Below, piece by piece: positions 22,873 to 34,042 of a stretch of DNA of 64,000 bases (its first letter is position 1; the number at the start of each line of letters is the position of its first letter). Position numbers and translations under genes: made by a program. The stretch is from Capra hircus. Lineage: Eukaryota > Chordata > Mammalia > Artiodactyla > Bovidae. The stretch spans positions 15,022,001 through 15,086,000 of the forward strand of contig NC_030813.1 of the NCBI RefSeq assembly GCF_001704415.2, given 5' to 3'. The notes below the pieces were generated by a model. That model ran no database searches, had not been told where the DNA came from, and saw nothing but the letters and a program-made list of their open reading frames with translations.

Positions 22873-23155
22873 TGCTGCTGCTGCTGCTGCTGCTAAGTCA
22901 CCTCAGTCGTGTCCAACTCTGTGCGACCCCATAGACAGCAGCCCACCAGGCTCCCCCATCCCTGGGATTCTCCAGGCAAGAACACTGGAGTGGGCTGCCA
23001 TTTCCTTCTCCAATGCATGAAAGTGAAAAGTGAAAGTGAAGTCGCTCAGTTGTGTCCGACTCCTAGCGACCCCATGGACTGCAGTCTACTAGGCTCCTCC
23101 GTCCATGGGATTTTCCAGGCAAGAGTACTGGAGTGGGGTGCCACTGCCTTCTCTG
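22873..23155 (-). mobile_element. BOV-A2 dimeric SINE, antisense
   Basis: A (CTG)n tail at the left, two monomers, and the 5' end at 23155. Perfect 11-base TSD TGAGCAGCCTC at 22862-22872 and 23156-23166. It forms an inverted pair with the copy at 22313-22551. Confidence 0.96.
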
Positions 23156-23330
23156 TGAGCAGCCTCAGCTGCATGCAACAAACTCTGGTAAATTCTCTTT
23201 TCATTTTTATTCTGTTACAAATATATTCTAATTTTCCTTGTTATGGCTTCTTAGATACACCCTTTATTTAAAAGTGGACATTTAACTTCCAAATACATAG
23301 GATTTTGTTTGAAGTATCTTAAATAACATT

Positions 23331-23535
23331 GGGGCTTCCCTGGCGGCTTAGCAGTAAAGAATCTGCCTGCAATGCAGGAGACACGGGTTAGGAAGATTGC
23401 CTGCAAGAGGGCACCTCAACCCACTCCAGTATTCCTGCCTGGAGAATCCCAAAGACAGAGAAGCCTGGCTGGCTCCAATCCATAGGGTCACAAAGAGTCA
23501 GCCGTGTCTGAAGCAACTGGGAACGCACACACTGA
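23331..23535 (+). mobile_element. Bov-tA SINE
   Basis: GGGGCTTCCCTGGCGGCTTA head; a deletion around the B box (ACACGGGTTAGGAAG) removes the GATCCCTGGGT segment, so the internal promoter is damaged. Confidence 0.9.
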
Positions 23536-24250
23536 CCATTTTTAATATTAATTTCTCATTTGGATACTAATTTCTCATATAAATGTTTTCTTCTCTGCAA
23601 TCACTCTGGTTTTTTTCAGTCTAATTTTACTGAGGCTTTCGGTGGCTAAGTCAAAGCTCTCTCTTGATAAATGTCACATTGCACTTGAAAATAGGCAAGT
23701 TATTTTAAATATATTTTTATATTGATTTCTAACATAATTCCACAGTGGTAAGAGAACAGACTCTGTATGATTTCAATATCTTTAGACCATGAAATGTTTG
23801 TACCTTGCTTTATGTCCCTGGATATATTCCAGTGTCTCCTAGTTTACAGGCTATGGGAGCTTGACTGTATCCTTCAAGGATACGATCAAGGATACAGACT
23901 ATACCAAGAATTTGTACCCAGCACTGTGTGAAAATTGTACAAATCTTAATTATGTTGAATTGGTTCACAAAGCTTTTCAGGTCTCCTATATCCTTCTACT
24001 TCTCTGTATATTCATTCTATTATTGTTTAAGAGCTTGATATTGAAACCCAAATAAAATCTTAATATATCTACTTTAAAAAATTGTAATATATAGTGGGAC
24101 TATATGTAATCTAGTTCTATACTTTCTGAGTCTCTTGTAAATGTGTTATCATACTTTCATAATTTTTAAAAAATAAAAATTTAATTCAAATCCTTTTAGT
24201 ATAATGATTTTATACCCTTTGGAAGGTAACATCATATAGTTTTCTAATAT
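23536..24250. other. Unassigned stretch
   Basis: AT-rich; no gene or repeat recognised. The open frame near 23861-24055 contains an AAGGATACGATCAAGGATAC local duplication but matches no family I know. Confidence 0.4.
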
Positions 24251-24257
24251 ATTCATT

Positions 24258-24688
24258 CAGTTTCAGTTCAGCCACTCAGTCATGTTTGACTCTTTGCATC
24301 CCCATGGACTGCAGCACACCAGGCTTCCCTGTCCATTGCCAACTCCTGGAGCCTACTCAAACTCATGTACATCGCGTTGGTGATGCCATCCAACCATCTC
24401 ATCTTCTGTCGTCTCCTTCTCCTCCCCTCTTCAATCTTTCCCAGCATCAGGGTCTTTTCCAATGAGTCAGTTCTTCACATCAGGTGGCCAAAGTATTGGA
24501 GTTTCAGCTTCAATATCAGTGCTTCCAGTGAATATTCAAGACTGATTTCCTTTAGGATGGACTGGTTGGACCTCCTTGCAGTCCAAGGGACTCTCAAAAG
24601 AGTCTTCTCCAACACCACAGTTTTGATCAATTCGTCGGCGCTCAGTTTTCTTTATAGTCCAACTTTCACATCCATACATGACTGCTGG
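24258..24688 (-). mobile_element. BovB LINE, 5'-truncated 3' end
   Basis: Antisense BovB tail from CAGTTTCAGTTCAGCC to ACATCCATACATGACTGCTG. ATTCATT at 24251-24257 and 24689-24695 is a possible 7-base TSD. The coding remnant is frameshifted. Confidence 0.92.
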
Positions 24689-24695
24689 ATTCATT

Positions 24696-25639
24696 AATAA
24701 CATGTAAATGGTCAAAAAGTCAATTTTGAGAAATACACATAAAAGCATGAAAAGCCATAGCAGATGAACTGCAACACAGACACAAGGTTAATGACTAAAC
24801 CAGAGCAACTCAGATGAATTTTTAGAAACCCAGACATCTAATTCCTATGCATTCCAGAATAATAACGAGCAAAGAAAGGCAAATGAATGAAGACTCGAGC
24901 TTTCTCTTATCTCTCAATATATGAACTTAGTTCCCAGAACACCCTCACCAGCTTTGCACCTCTTCAAATCAGTGCTGTAAGCAAAATGGCATTTCCTCTT
25001 ATCCTGTGTCCTGCCTCTCAAGTGCCTAAGTCTAAAGCTGTTTCTACAGTCTTCCTCTAAGCTTGAAGTCAAATCCCCTCTAAATCACCAACAGCTAAAG
25101 TCTTGGTATTTAGTCCAGGAGATATTTACTTTAAAATCCTCATTCTAAGTTCAAAAGTGCAAAATTCAAAAAATAATTGTTGTAACTACTATTACATTGC
25201 TGAAAGTGCTATGAAATACATTTTGTCTGTTTTTGCACACCACTTAATTTTAAGTACCTATCACAGTACTTAACGTGTTAGTTGCTCAATTAATAATAAC
25301 CGAATAGATAGATTAATTAGTCTCTAACAATTTAATTTTAAGGACACAATATTTGGAGGGCTGTAGGGGCTGCCCTTCAGTTCATACCTTATTCAAAAGT
25401 TCGGCCTAGGTTAGGAGCAGGAATGTCTGGTACCAGCCGAGTATCATCAATACAAACTCACAGATACCGAACAAGAAGCTCAAGGTCAAGATAAAGTACA
25501 GAGTTCAACAATAAAATCATTTGTGGAAAACAAATGTGAAGAAAATGCCTTTAATGAGAACAATAGGAGAAACAGAGAGAACGGGGGAGGAAAAAATTTA
25601 AGCTCCTTGTCTTTAAAGAGAATAGGTTTTCAGATGTGA
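24696..25639. other. Unassigned stretch
   Basis: No gene or repeat recognised over roughly 0.9 kb. Confidence 0.45.
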
Positions 25640-25853
25640 TCAAAAATATATAGGGAGTGGGAAAAGGATAAATTAGGAGTTTGGGGTTAAATATACATAT
25701 ACTACTTTATATAAAATAGATAGCCAACAAAGACCTACTGTATAGCCCAGGGAACTATACTCAATACCTTATAATAATCTATAAAGGAAAATAATCTAAA
25801 AAGAATATAGATATATATATATAGTTATAATTATACATATACTATAGTTACAC
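25640..25853 (+). mobile_element. L1 LINE 3' end, left part
   Basis: GATAAATTAGGAGTTTGGGG, ATAAAATAGATAGCCAACAA and CCTACTGTATAGCCCAGGGA are hallmarks of the artiodactyl L1 3' untranslated region. It is split by a BOV-A2 and continues at 26116. Confidence 0.88.
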
Positions 25854-26115
25854 GGAGAAGGCAATGGCACCCCACTCCAGTACTTTTGCTTGGAAAATCC
25901 CATGGATGGAGGAGCCTGGTAGGCTGCAGTCCATGGGGTCGCGAAGAGTCGGACACGACTGAGCAACTTCACTTTCACTTTTCACTTTCATGCATTGGAG
26001 AAGGAAATGTTCTTGCCTAGAGAATCCCAGGGACGGTGGAGCCTGATGGGCTGCCGTCTATGGGGTCACACAGAGTCGGACACGACTGAAGCAACTTAGC
26101 AGCAGCAGCAGCAGC
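25854..26115 (+). mobile_element. BOV-A2 nested in L1
   Basis: Both monomers and the (AGC)n tail are present; the second monomer lacks about 16 bases after GAAGGAAATG. TSD ATAGTTACAC (25844-25853) / ATAGTTATAC (26116-26125), one mismatch, lies within L1 sequence, so the SINE is the younger insertion. Confidence 0.95.
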
Positions 26116-26207
26116 ATAGTTATACATATATTATACACACTGCTATATACCTGAAACTAACACAATATTGTAAATCAATAATATATTTCAATAAAAATTT
26201 TTAAAGA
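26116..26207 (+). mobile_element. L1 LINE 3' end, right part
   Basis: CCTGAAACTAACACAATATT, then GTAAATCAATAATATATTTC and AATAAAAATTTTTAAAG complete the L1 3' terminus interrupted by the BOV-A2. Confidence 0.88.
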
Positions 26208-26515
26208 ACTACATAGAGAGTTGTCCTTTGATTGTTTTGCACTAATGCTATTTCTTGCATCTACAAAAGTGGCCAGAGAGATAATATCCCACAGGCGATC
26301 ATATATGTATGCCCTGTTCCTAAATAAAAATTGCCTTCACTGCCTCTCTAGTCTATTGCTTTGGAAATCCTAACCCTAACCTTCTCATTGAACATGGTCT
26401 TTTTGCTTAAGTGGCAAGAAATAGTAGCTATAGTATCCAGTCACTGCACCCAAGAAGGATTTAGCTTATTATGTGTCTCCAAAAGTTGCACTAGACCCCT
26501 GAATGTCCATTTTTA
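26208..26515. other. Unassigned stretch
   Basis: Nothing recognised. It contains CCTAACCCTAACC near 26367-26379, which is too short to be a telomeric tract. Confidence 0.45.
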
Positions 26516-28925
26516 AAGAAGCTGAAGTTGAAGCTGAAGTTGTATGAAGACCTACAAGACCTTCTAGAACTAACAGCCAAAAAGGATGTCCTCTTCATTA
26601 TAGGGGACTGGAATGCAAAACTAGGAAGTCAAGAGCCATCTGGAGTAACAGGCAAATTTGGCCTTGGAGTACAAAACGAAGCAGGGCACAGGTTAACAGA
26701 ATTTTCCCAAGAGAATGCGCTGGTTATAGCAAATAACCTCTTCCAACAACACAAGAGAAGACTCTACACATGGACATCACCAGATGGTCAATATGAAAAT
26801 CAGATTGATGATGCTCTTTGCAGTCAAAGATGGAGAAGCTCCATACATTCAGCAAAAATAAGACCAGGAGCTGACTGTAGCTCAAATCATGACTCCTTAT
26901 TGTCAAATTCAGACTTAAATTGAAGAAAGTAGGGAAAACCACTGGACCATTCAGGCATGACCTAAGTCAAATCCCTTATGATTATACAGTGGAAGTGACA
27001 AACAGATTCAAGGGATTAGATCTGATTGACAAAGTGCCTGAAGAACTATGGACAGAGGTTCATGACATTGTACAGCAGGCAGTGATCAACACCATCCCTA
27101 AGAAAGAGAAATACGAAAAGGCAAAATGGCTGTCTGAGGAGGCCTTATAAAAAGCTGAGAAAAGAAGAGAAGTGAAAGACAATGGAGAAAAGGAAAGATA
27201 TACCCATCTGAATGCAGAGTTCCAAAGAATAGCAAAGAGAGATAAGAAAGCTTTCCTCAGCGATCAATGCAAAGAAATAGAAGAAAACAATAGAATGGGA
27301 AAGACTAGAGATTGCTTGAAGAAAATTAGAGATACCAAGGGAACATTTCATGCAAAGATGGGCACAAAAAGGACAGAAATGGTATGGACCTAAGAAAAGA
27401 AGAAGACATTAAGAAGAGGTGGCAAGAATACACAGAAGAACTGTACAAAAAAGATCTTCATGACCCAAATAATCACAATGGTATGATCACCCACCTAGAG
27501 CCAGATATCCTAGACTGCGAAGTCAAGTGCGCCTTAGGAAGCATCACAATGAACAAAACTATGGAGGTGATGGAATTCCAGTTGAGCTATTTCAAATCCT
27601 AAAAGATGATGCTGTGAAAGTGTTGCACTCAATATGCCAGCAAATTTGGAAAACTCAGCAGTGGTCACAGGACTGGAAAAGGTCAGTTTTCATTCCAATC
27701 CCAAAGAAAGACAATGCCAGAGGACACTCAAACTACTGCACAATTGCACTCATCTCACACACTAGAAAACCAATGCTCAAAATTCCCCAAGCCAGGCTTA
27801 AACAGTATATGAACTGTGAACTTCCAGATGTTCAAGCTGGATTTAGAAAAGGCAGAGAAACCAGAGATCAAACTGCCAACATCCACTGGGTCATAGCAAA
27901 AGCAAGAGAGTTCCAGAAAAACATCTACTTCTACTTTATTGACTATGCCAAAGCCTTTAAATGTGTAAATCACAACAAACTGTGGAAAATTCTTCAAGAG
28001 ATGGGAATATCAGACCACCTGACCTGCCTCCTGAGAAATCTCTATGCAGGTCAAGAAGCAACTGTTAGAACTGGACATGGAACAAAAGACTGGATCCAAA
28101 TCAGAAAAGGAATATGTCAAGGCTATATATTGTCACCCTGTTTGTTTAACTTATATGCAGAGTACATCATGAGAAACGCTGGACTGGATGAAGCACAAGC
28201 TGGAATCAAGATTGCTGGGAGAAATACCAATAATCTCAGATATGAAGATAGCACCACCCTTATGGCAGAAATCAAAGAAGAACTAAAGAATCTCTTGATG
28301 AAAGTGAAAGAGGAGAGTGAAAAAGTTGGCTTAAAGCTCAACATTCAGTAAACGAAGATCATGGCATCTGGTCCCATCACTTCATGGCAAATAGATGGGC
28401 AAACAGCGGAAATAGTGACAGATGTTATTTTGGGGGGATCCAAAATCACTGCAGATGGTGACTCCAACCATGAAATTAAAAGATGCTTACTCCTTGGAAG
28501 AAAAGTTATGACCAACCTAGACAGCATATTAAAAAGCAGAGACATTACTTTGCCAACTGAGGTCCGTCCAGCCAAAGCTATTGTTTTTTCACTAGTCATG
28601 TATGGATGTGAGAGTTGGACTATAAAGAAAACTGAGTGCCAAAGATTTGATGCTTTTGAACTGTGGTGTGGAGAAGACTCTTAAGTGTCCCTTGGACTGC
28701 AAGGAGGTCCAACCAGTCCATCCTAAAGGAAATCAGTCCTGAATATTCACTGGAAGGACTGATGCTGAAGCTGAAACTCCAATACTTTGGCCACCTGATA
28801 TGAAGAACCGACTCATTGGAAAAGACCCAGATGCTGGGAAAGACTGAAGGCAGGAGGAGAGGGGGACGACAGAAGATGAAATGGTTGGATGGCAACCACC
28901 AATGTGATGTACATGAGTTTGAATA
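26516..28925 (+). mobile_element. BovB LINE, 2.4 kb, broken at both ends
   Basis: The longest BovB copy in the window. It enters inside the endonuclease domain at AAGAAGCTGAAGTTGAAG, runs through the linker, polymerase and C-terminal domains, and stops at GAATAGGCTCTGG just short of the usual 3' terminus, where a second BovB begins. The 5' third of the endonuclease and the 5' untranslated region are missing. Confidence 0.95.
26528..28684 (+). pseudogene. BovB ORF2 relic (endonuclease plus reverse transcriptase)
   Basis: ORF2 of RTE elements encodes an apurinic-type endonuclease followed by a reverse transcriptase. Here the endonuclease C-terminal half shows GDWNAKLGSQ and a site reading SNHD where BovB has SDHE (26528-26923). 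A linker follows (26920-27393, stop near 27148), then the polymerase (27527-28351) and C-terminus (28361-28684). Polymerase motif A reads FIDYAKAFKCVNHNKLW, keeping the first Asp but changing the next D to K. Motif C at 28241-28252 reads YEDS instead of YADD. A stop at 28349-28351 and frameshifts near 27390-27530 and 28680 break it into at least five frames. Non-functional. Confidence 0.93.
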
Positions 28926-29418
28926 GGCTCTGGGTATTACTTTGCCAACAAAAGTCCGTCTAGTCAAGGCTATGGTTTTTCCAGTGGTCATGTATGGATG
29001 TGAGAGTTGGACTGTGAAGAAAGCTGAGCACCAAAGAATTGATGTTTTTGAACTGTGGTGTTAGAGAAGACTCCTGAGAGTCCCTTGGACTGCAAGGAGA
29101 TCCAACCAGTCCATTCTGAAGGAGGTCAGCCCTGAGATTTCTTTGGAGGGAATGATGCTGAAGCTGAAACTCCAGTACTTTGGCCACTTCATGCAAAGAG
29201 TTGACTCATTGGAGGAGACTCTGATGCTGGGAGGGATTGGGGGCAGGAGGAGAAGGGGACAACAGAGGATGAGATGGCTGGATGACATCACTGACTCGAT
29301 GGACGTGAGTCTGAGTGAACTCTGGGAGTTGGTGATGGACAGGGAGGCCTGGCGTGCTGCGATTCATGGGGTCTCAAAGAGTCAGACACAACTGAGCAAC
29401 TGAACTGAATTGAACTGG
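28926..29418 (+). mobile_element. BovB LINE 3' end, second copy joined head-on to the first
   Basis: Begins at GTATTACTTTGCCAACAAAA, upstream of where the first copy stops in element coordinates, so about 0.3 kb of BovB is present twice in tandem. It runs to the natural 3' end CTGAACTGAATTGAACTG. A premature TAG at 29062-29064 and other changes break its C-terminal frame (29143-29403 remains open). Confidence 0.92.
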
Positions 29419-31229
29419 GCACCATCCAATTAGCATAATTTCAAGGATGCTTATAGAGTGACCATTTTCTAACAGCTTACTGTATCATTCTATGTGGCTG
29501 TCTGTTAATAACACCATGGCAAATTAGTAGTTCTCTTTCCTAAGTATTTTCTTACCACTGACTACAAAATGAGAAACAGAAACAATGCTGAGCTAAAAAT
29601 CCAACTTAATTATGTGCTCTCTGATATTTTTACAATTGTATTTTTAATCTTCTACCTATAAAGCTGAATATTGTGATAACCATACACTCAATTTCCCCTT
29701 AAAATGAGTTTTTCCTTTGAGTGTTTCCATGATTGTTGGATTTGACCACCTTAGCTGACTACAACACTCTGCTAATGAGGTCAAAGTTGGTCTTCCATTC
29801 AATTCCCATATAGTCCAATTAATTTTAATCTGTTCGATTACCAAGGTCCCAACCTAACAATATTGCCTGAGTAACAAATAGGTGCAGTTCATGAAAAGGA
29901 CCAAGGAATAATAAATAGTCAGCCATCCATCATCCTTTTGAAAAGTAACTTCATTTTTATATGGAGATTTGTGCATGGGAATTTGGGTTCATCTGTATAT
30001 GTGTGCTGTATTTAATAGTTCATCATTTTTAAAGACTGAAGATGGACTCAGAGTCTCTTAATGCCAAGGGGAAGTGACCAGTCCCTTTCACAAACTGGCA
30101 TCAATGGAGTAAAGCTCAAAACATAAACGTTAATACAGAGAGATGGATGTACCACAGTAAACCACATCACTTTCTATTCATAGATAGGTTTTACATCTTT
30201 CCTATTACACAAGACAAATTTTAATTTTAGCCTGGGTACATGCTTCCCATAATATCTTTAATGTCTTCAATGGGTCCATGCTCAGGAAATAAAATTCTTT
30301 TCATCCTAGCTTATATAAAAACATAATTAGATATGGTGTCAACTATGTAGGGGTGACTTTACAAATGGTACATAATAGCTTTTCCTAAAAGTGGTACTTA
30401 AATTGTGAAGATTCATAATTAATTCTACATGATACACAGGTGAACACTTTTCATTTTGATAATGATGCACTTGTATCATTATAAATAGAAAGATGCAACC
30501 TAAAACATTAAACTTAATTTCCCAGGTGTTATTGTTATGATGAAGCTTAAAATAAACACATATTAACAAAATTACTGAAGAAATATTGCAAAAATATTTT
30601 GAAGCTATGTGAGTGTCTGAAATTCGGGAAAGGAATGCATATCATATTCTCAAAATAAAAGGCCTGAAATGAAAGTGATGATATTGGAAAATATGTATTT
30701 TGAAATTGCATTCTTATTTTTTTTTTAATGAAAAAGTTGATCTCAGGAACACCAATTGATTTTTATTTATTATTTTGCATACACAGCAGCTTCTCCCACA
30801 TCTTTTTACCTATATGCTACCAAATCAGCTCACCTCAGAATGCACACAAAACTCAAAGGAATCAATGGTACAAGTGGAAAGAATTTGCACCGTATTTTCT
30901 TTCCAACAAACAATACTCTGCATGAAATCACCCTCAGAAGGACTCATAAATGTCAAAGGTGCACCCCCTAGCTACAGTTCTGGTCCACGCTCAGGTATCA
31001 GTAAACAGACAGACAAACTTCCACCTCATAGGCTCTGCCTCATAAAACCCCAAGTATCTGCACAACGAGAACACTCCAGGTTCTCTGCCACAAAAGGAGC
31101 CAAAAGCCATAATATGGCTTAACTCTCTGTCTATTTTCACACCATGCTATTAGCTTAACATTTCAGGCAGAAGAGAGATGTGAAAATGACTCAAGATAGG
31201 TAAAGTCTCATCCTCTTGGAGAAATTCAA
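29419..31229. other. Unassigned stretch
   Basis: About 1.8 kb with no repeat or gene I can name. A T run lies near 30716-30726. Overlapping short frames at 30728-31122 show no recognisable domain. Confidence 0.45.
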
Positions 31230-31482
31230 GAGCACTGTGCAGTGGAAAGCGATGAATAAGGGAAGATGGAGCTCCACAAGGAGGCAGGGGCAGAGTCATG
31301 CATGTCCTGGAGGTTACTGGAATGTGTTTAGATTTTAATCTTGGTCCAGTAGGAGGTCACTGAAGAGTTTTGAGCAGAATGAAATGATGCTATTCTGATA
31401 CACAAATTGCTTTCTGACGATTGTAGAAGGAGGAAGGCCAGAGGGGCAGAGGAGAGATTGGTCAAAGGCTTTTACATTCATT
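31230..31482 (-). mobile_element. L2 LINE, segment 1
   Basis: Antisense L2: GTTACTGGAATGTGTTTAGA, then TTTTAATCTTGGTCCAGTAG and GAAGAGTTTTGAGCAGAATG follow the L2 3' text. Interrupted by a BOV-A2. Confidence 0.7.
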
Positions 31483-31495
31483 CAATGGTAAGTGA

Positions 31496-31763
31496 GGGAG
31501 AAGGCAGTGGCACCCCACTCCAGTACTCTTGCCTGGAAAATCCCATGGGCGGAGGAGCCTGGTAGGCTGCAGTCCATGGGGTCGCTAAGGGTCGGACATG
31601 ACTGAGTGAATTCACTTTGACTTTTCACTTTCATGCATTGGAGAAGGAAATGGCAACCCACTCCAGTATTCTTGCCTAGAGAATCCGAGGGATGGGAAGC
31701 CTGATGGGCTGCCGTCTATGGGGTCGCACAGAGTTGGACACGACTGAAGCGACTTAGCAGCAG
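31496..31763 (+). mobile_element. BOV-A2 nested in L2
   Basis: Complete dimer with a short AGCAGCAG tail. Perfect 13-base TSD CAATGGTAAGTGA at 31483-31495 and 31764-31776 fixes both ends. Confidence 0.96.
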
Positions 31764-31776
31764 CAATGGTAAGTGA

Positions 31777-32159
31777 TAGTGGCCTGGAATCAAGTGGTAG
31801 CAACAGAGATGGAGAGAAGAGGATGACAAGAACAGTGCAAGAAGAATGCAGGCTGAGTTCTAGACTTTCAGTGGGTTTTACAGAATTGATTGCATGGGCA
31901 TTAAAGATTCAGTTTGGAAAATATGTTTAAGATACAATGAGACGCACAAATGGAAAGGATCGGTAGGCAGGTAGCTGGATATAAAAGTCTGGAGCTCAGA
32001 AGAGAGATTTGAATTAAGACATAAATTTGGGATTTATTAGCATATATATATATAGCATTTTCAGCTATGAAACTGAGTCAGACAATGTAGGGGGAGAGTA
32101 CAGAAAGATAATAAAAGAAGATCCAGGGTAAAGCAACATAAATAGAGCAGAGAGAGAAG
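31777..32159 (-). mobile_element. L2 LINE, segment 2
   Basis: Antisense L2: GGTAGGCAGGTAGCTGGATA, then TAAAAGTCTGGAGCTCAGAA and a TTTATTAGCATATATATATA stretch. A short (TA)n has grown at 32041-32056. Confidence 0.72.
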
Positions 32160-32483
32160 AAAGTGAAAGTTGCTCTTCATGTCAACTCTTTGCAACTCTA
32201 TGGACTGTAGCCTGCCAGGCTCCTCTGTCAATGGGATTCTCCAGGCAAGAATACTGGAATGGGTAGCTGTTCCTTTCTCCAGGGGATCTTCCCAACCCAG
32301 GGATCAAATCCAGGTCTCCCACATTGCAGGCAGATTCTTTAAAGTCTGAGTCACCAGGGAAGCCCAAAAATACTGGAGGGGGTAGCCTATCCCTTCTCCA
32401 GGGGATCACCCGACCCAGGAATCAACCCGGGGTCTTCTGCATTGCAGGCAGATTCTTTACCAGCTGAGCTACCAGGGAAGGCC
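32160..32483 (-). mobile_element. Double-headed Bov-tA SINE, antisense
   Basis: A complete antisense Bov-tA (32160-32367, inner head ending ACCAGGGAAGCCC) is followed by a second head plus partial body (32368-32483) whose break, AATACTGGAGGGGGTAGCC in antisense, is at the same site as in the 8.0 and 33.3 kb copies. It sits in L2. Confidence 0.9.
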
Positions 32484-32830
32484 AGATAGATGGCAAAGAC
32501 AGAAGCACAACCAGTGAGGTGTGGTGAAAACCAAGAGAGCCCAGGATCATAGAAGCCAGGAGAGTTTCAATAGGAGGAAATGGTGACAGGACCAAGCACC
32601 TCTATAGGAGAAGTAAGATGAGGGAGAGGTGTTGCTGAAACAGTCTCTGAGCCCTGGGCAAGAGCAGTTTCAGCCGAACAGCGAGGGGTGGAGACAGATT
32701 GGAGAGGGGCAAAGAACAAAAAGAAGAGGAGGAAGGGAACACAGTGTATAGACAGCTCTTTTTAAACATTTATTTATGTAATGGAGCTGAGAGGGGGCTA
32801 AGTGCAGTCAAGACAGGTTTTTGTTGCTTA
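32484..32830 (-). mobile_element. L2 LINE, segment 3
   Basis: Antisense L2: GAAGCCAGGAGAGTTTCAAT, GCAAGAGCAGTTTCAGCC and ACAGTGTATAGACAGCTCTT match the reverse of the polymerase region around the usual HSTETAL and ERVVYTRCLQ blocks. No open frame survives. Confidence 0.7.
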
Positions 32831-33274
32831 CTTTTGTGTTTTAGGATAGGTTGGCTGAATGGATTGGGGGGTGTTGGTACTGCCTCCATCTCCCTCATGT
32901 GTTCATTTCCACTTTCTGTATCTGGTCCACTCTAACAAGCATCTACAAGCAGACAAACCTTCCAAGAGGAAACACAAGACCCATTAATAAATATTTGCTT
33001 ATTCTCCCCCACTTTGAAGTTTCTTCTTCAGGGCAATTACTTGGTTAATTAGAAGGCATTTCAATTTTAGTTTTGACAAATTGCATTAACTTATATTTAA
33101 AAACAGTTTACTTACCATCAGAAAATTTTCTCATCAAAATAAAGTGTCTTCCCATCACATTTTAAGTTAGAAATAGACCAAGGAATTAAGAAATGATTAA
33201 TAAAGCCTTTGTTTTAGACAAATGCACCATTTTAGTTTGTCGGGACCATTGTAACAAAATACTACACATTGAGT
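32831..33274. other. Mostly unassigned; possible LTR scrap at its right end
   Basis: Around 33228-33265, TTTTAGTTTGTCGGGACCAT followed by TGTAACAAAATACTACACA resembles the antisense 3' end of an MLT1-like LTR, cut off by the next SINE. The rest is unrecognised. Confidence 0.35.
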
Positions 33275-33514
33275 CTCCAGAATATTGGAGTGGATAGCCT
33301 TTCCCTTCTCCAGGGGATCTTCCCAACCTAGGGATCGAACCCAGGTCTCCCACATTGCAGGTAGATTCTTTATCAGCTGAGCCACAAGGGAAGCCCAAGA
33401 ATACTGGAGGGGGTCGCCTATCCCTTCTCCAGCAGATCTTCCCGACCCAGGAATCGAACCAGGTCTCCTGCATTGCAGGCTGATTCTTTACCAACTGAGC
33501 TATGAGGGAAGCCC
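33275..33514 (-). mobile_element. Double-headed Bov-tA SINE, antisense, tail missing
   Basis: Inner head ends at 33396 (CACAAGGGAAGCCC), directly followed by an outer head plus partial body (33397-33514, 118 bases) with the same break, AATACTGGAGGGGGTCGCC in antisense. The 3' body and tail of the inner unit are absent to the left of 33275. Confidence 0.9.
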
Positions 33515-33847
33515 AAATTCCATCAAATACTTTGGTAACTTATTTGTTCAAAACACAAGGTGAATTCTCCAACAGAGGCACATTGCTTTGAAACAGGAAA
33601 CATGGGAGAAGGAGGATGGAGCCTGACAGCCTGAAGAGAGGGAAAAGGGAGAAGCCAAGAAGCTGGATGGAAACCTGACTTTTTGCCAAGAACTGGTCAT
33701 ATGAGAGCTTCCAGAGGCAAGAATCTCAAAGGGACTTTTCAGATCTAATATTTATTGTTGATCATTTTCTAGACTGCATGTTATCTCCCTTTGTTACCTC
33801 AAACCTTCAGTAAAAGTGCACGTATACAGGCTTGGGTCAGTGGAACT
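33515..33847. other. Unassigned stretch
   Basis: No gene or repeat recognised. Confidence 0.4.
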
Positions 33848-34042
33848 GGGCTCCTCAGGTGGCGCTAGTGGTAAAGAACATACCCGCCAATGCAGGAGAC
33901 ATAAGAGACGCAGGTTCAATCCCTGGAGGGTGACAATCCCCTGGAGAAGGGCATGGCAACCCACCCCAGTTTTCTTGCCTGGAGAATTCCAAGGACAAAG
34001 GAGCCTGGGGTTGCAAAGAGTCAGACATAACTGAAGCAACTT
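33848..34042 (+). mobile_element. Bov-tA SINE
   Basis: GGGCTCCTCAGGTGGCGCTA head of the variant with an AGACATAAGAGACGCAGG insert before the B-box region; the body ends CTGAAGCAACTTGAGG. Slightly shortened in the body. Confidence 0.9.

Noticed and set aside
22870..22895. (CTG)n trinucleotide repeat as a standalone microsatellite
   Set aside because: It is the normal tail of the antisense BOV-A2.
22909..23271. 120-codon plus-strand frame
   Set aside because: Antisense BOV-A2 with unrelated flank.
26365..26381. Telomere-like CCTAACCCTAACC
   Set aside because: Only about two units; not a telomeric array.
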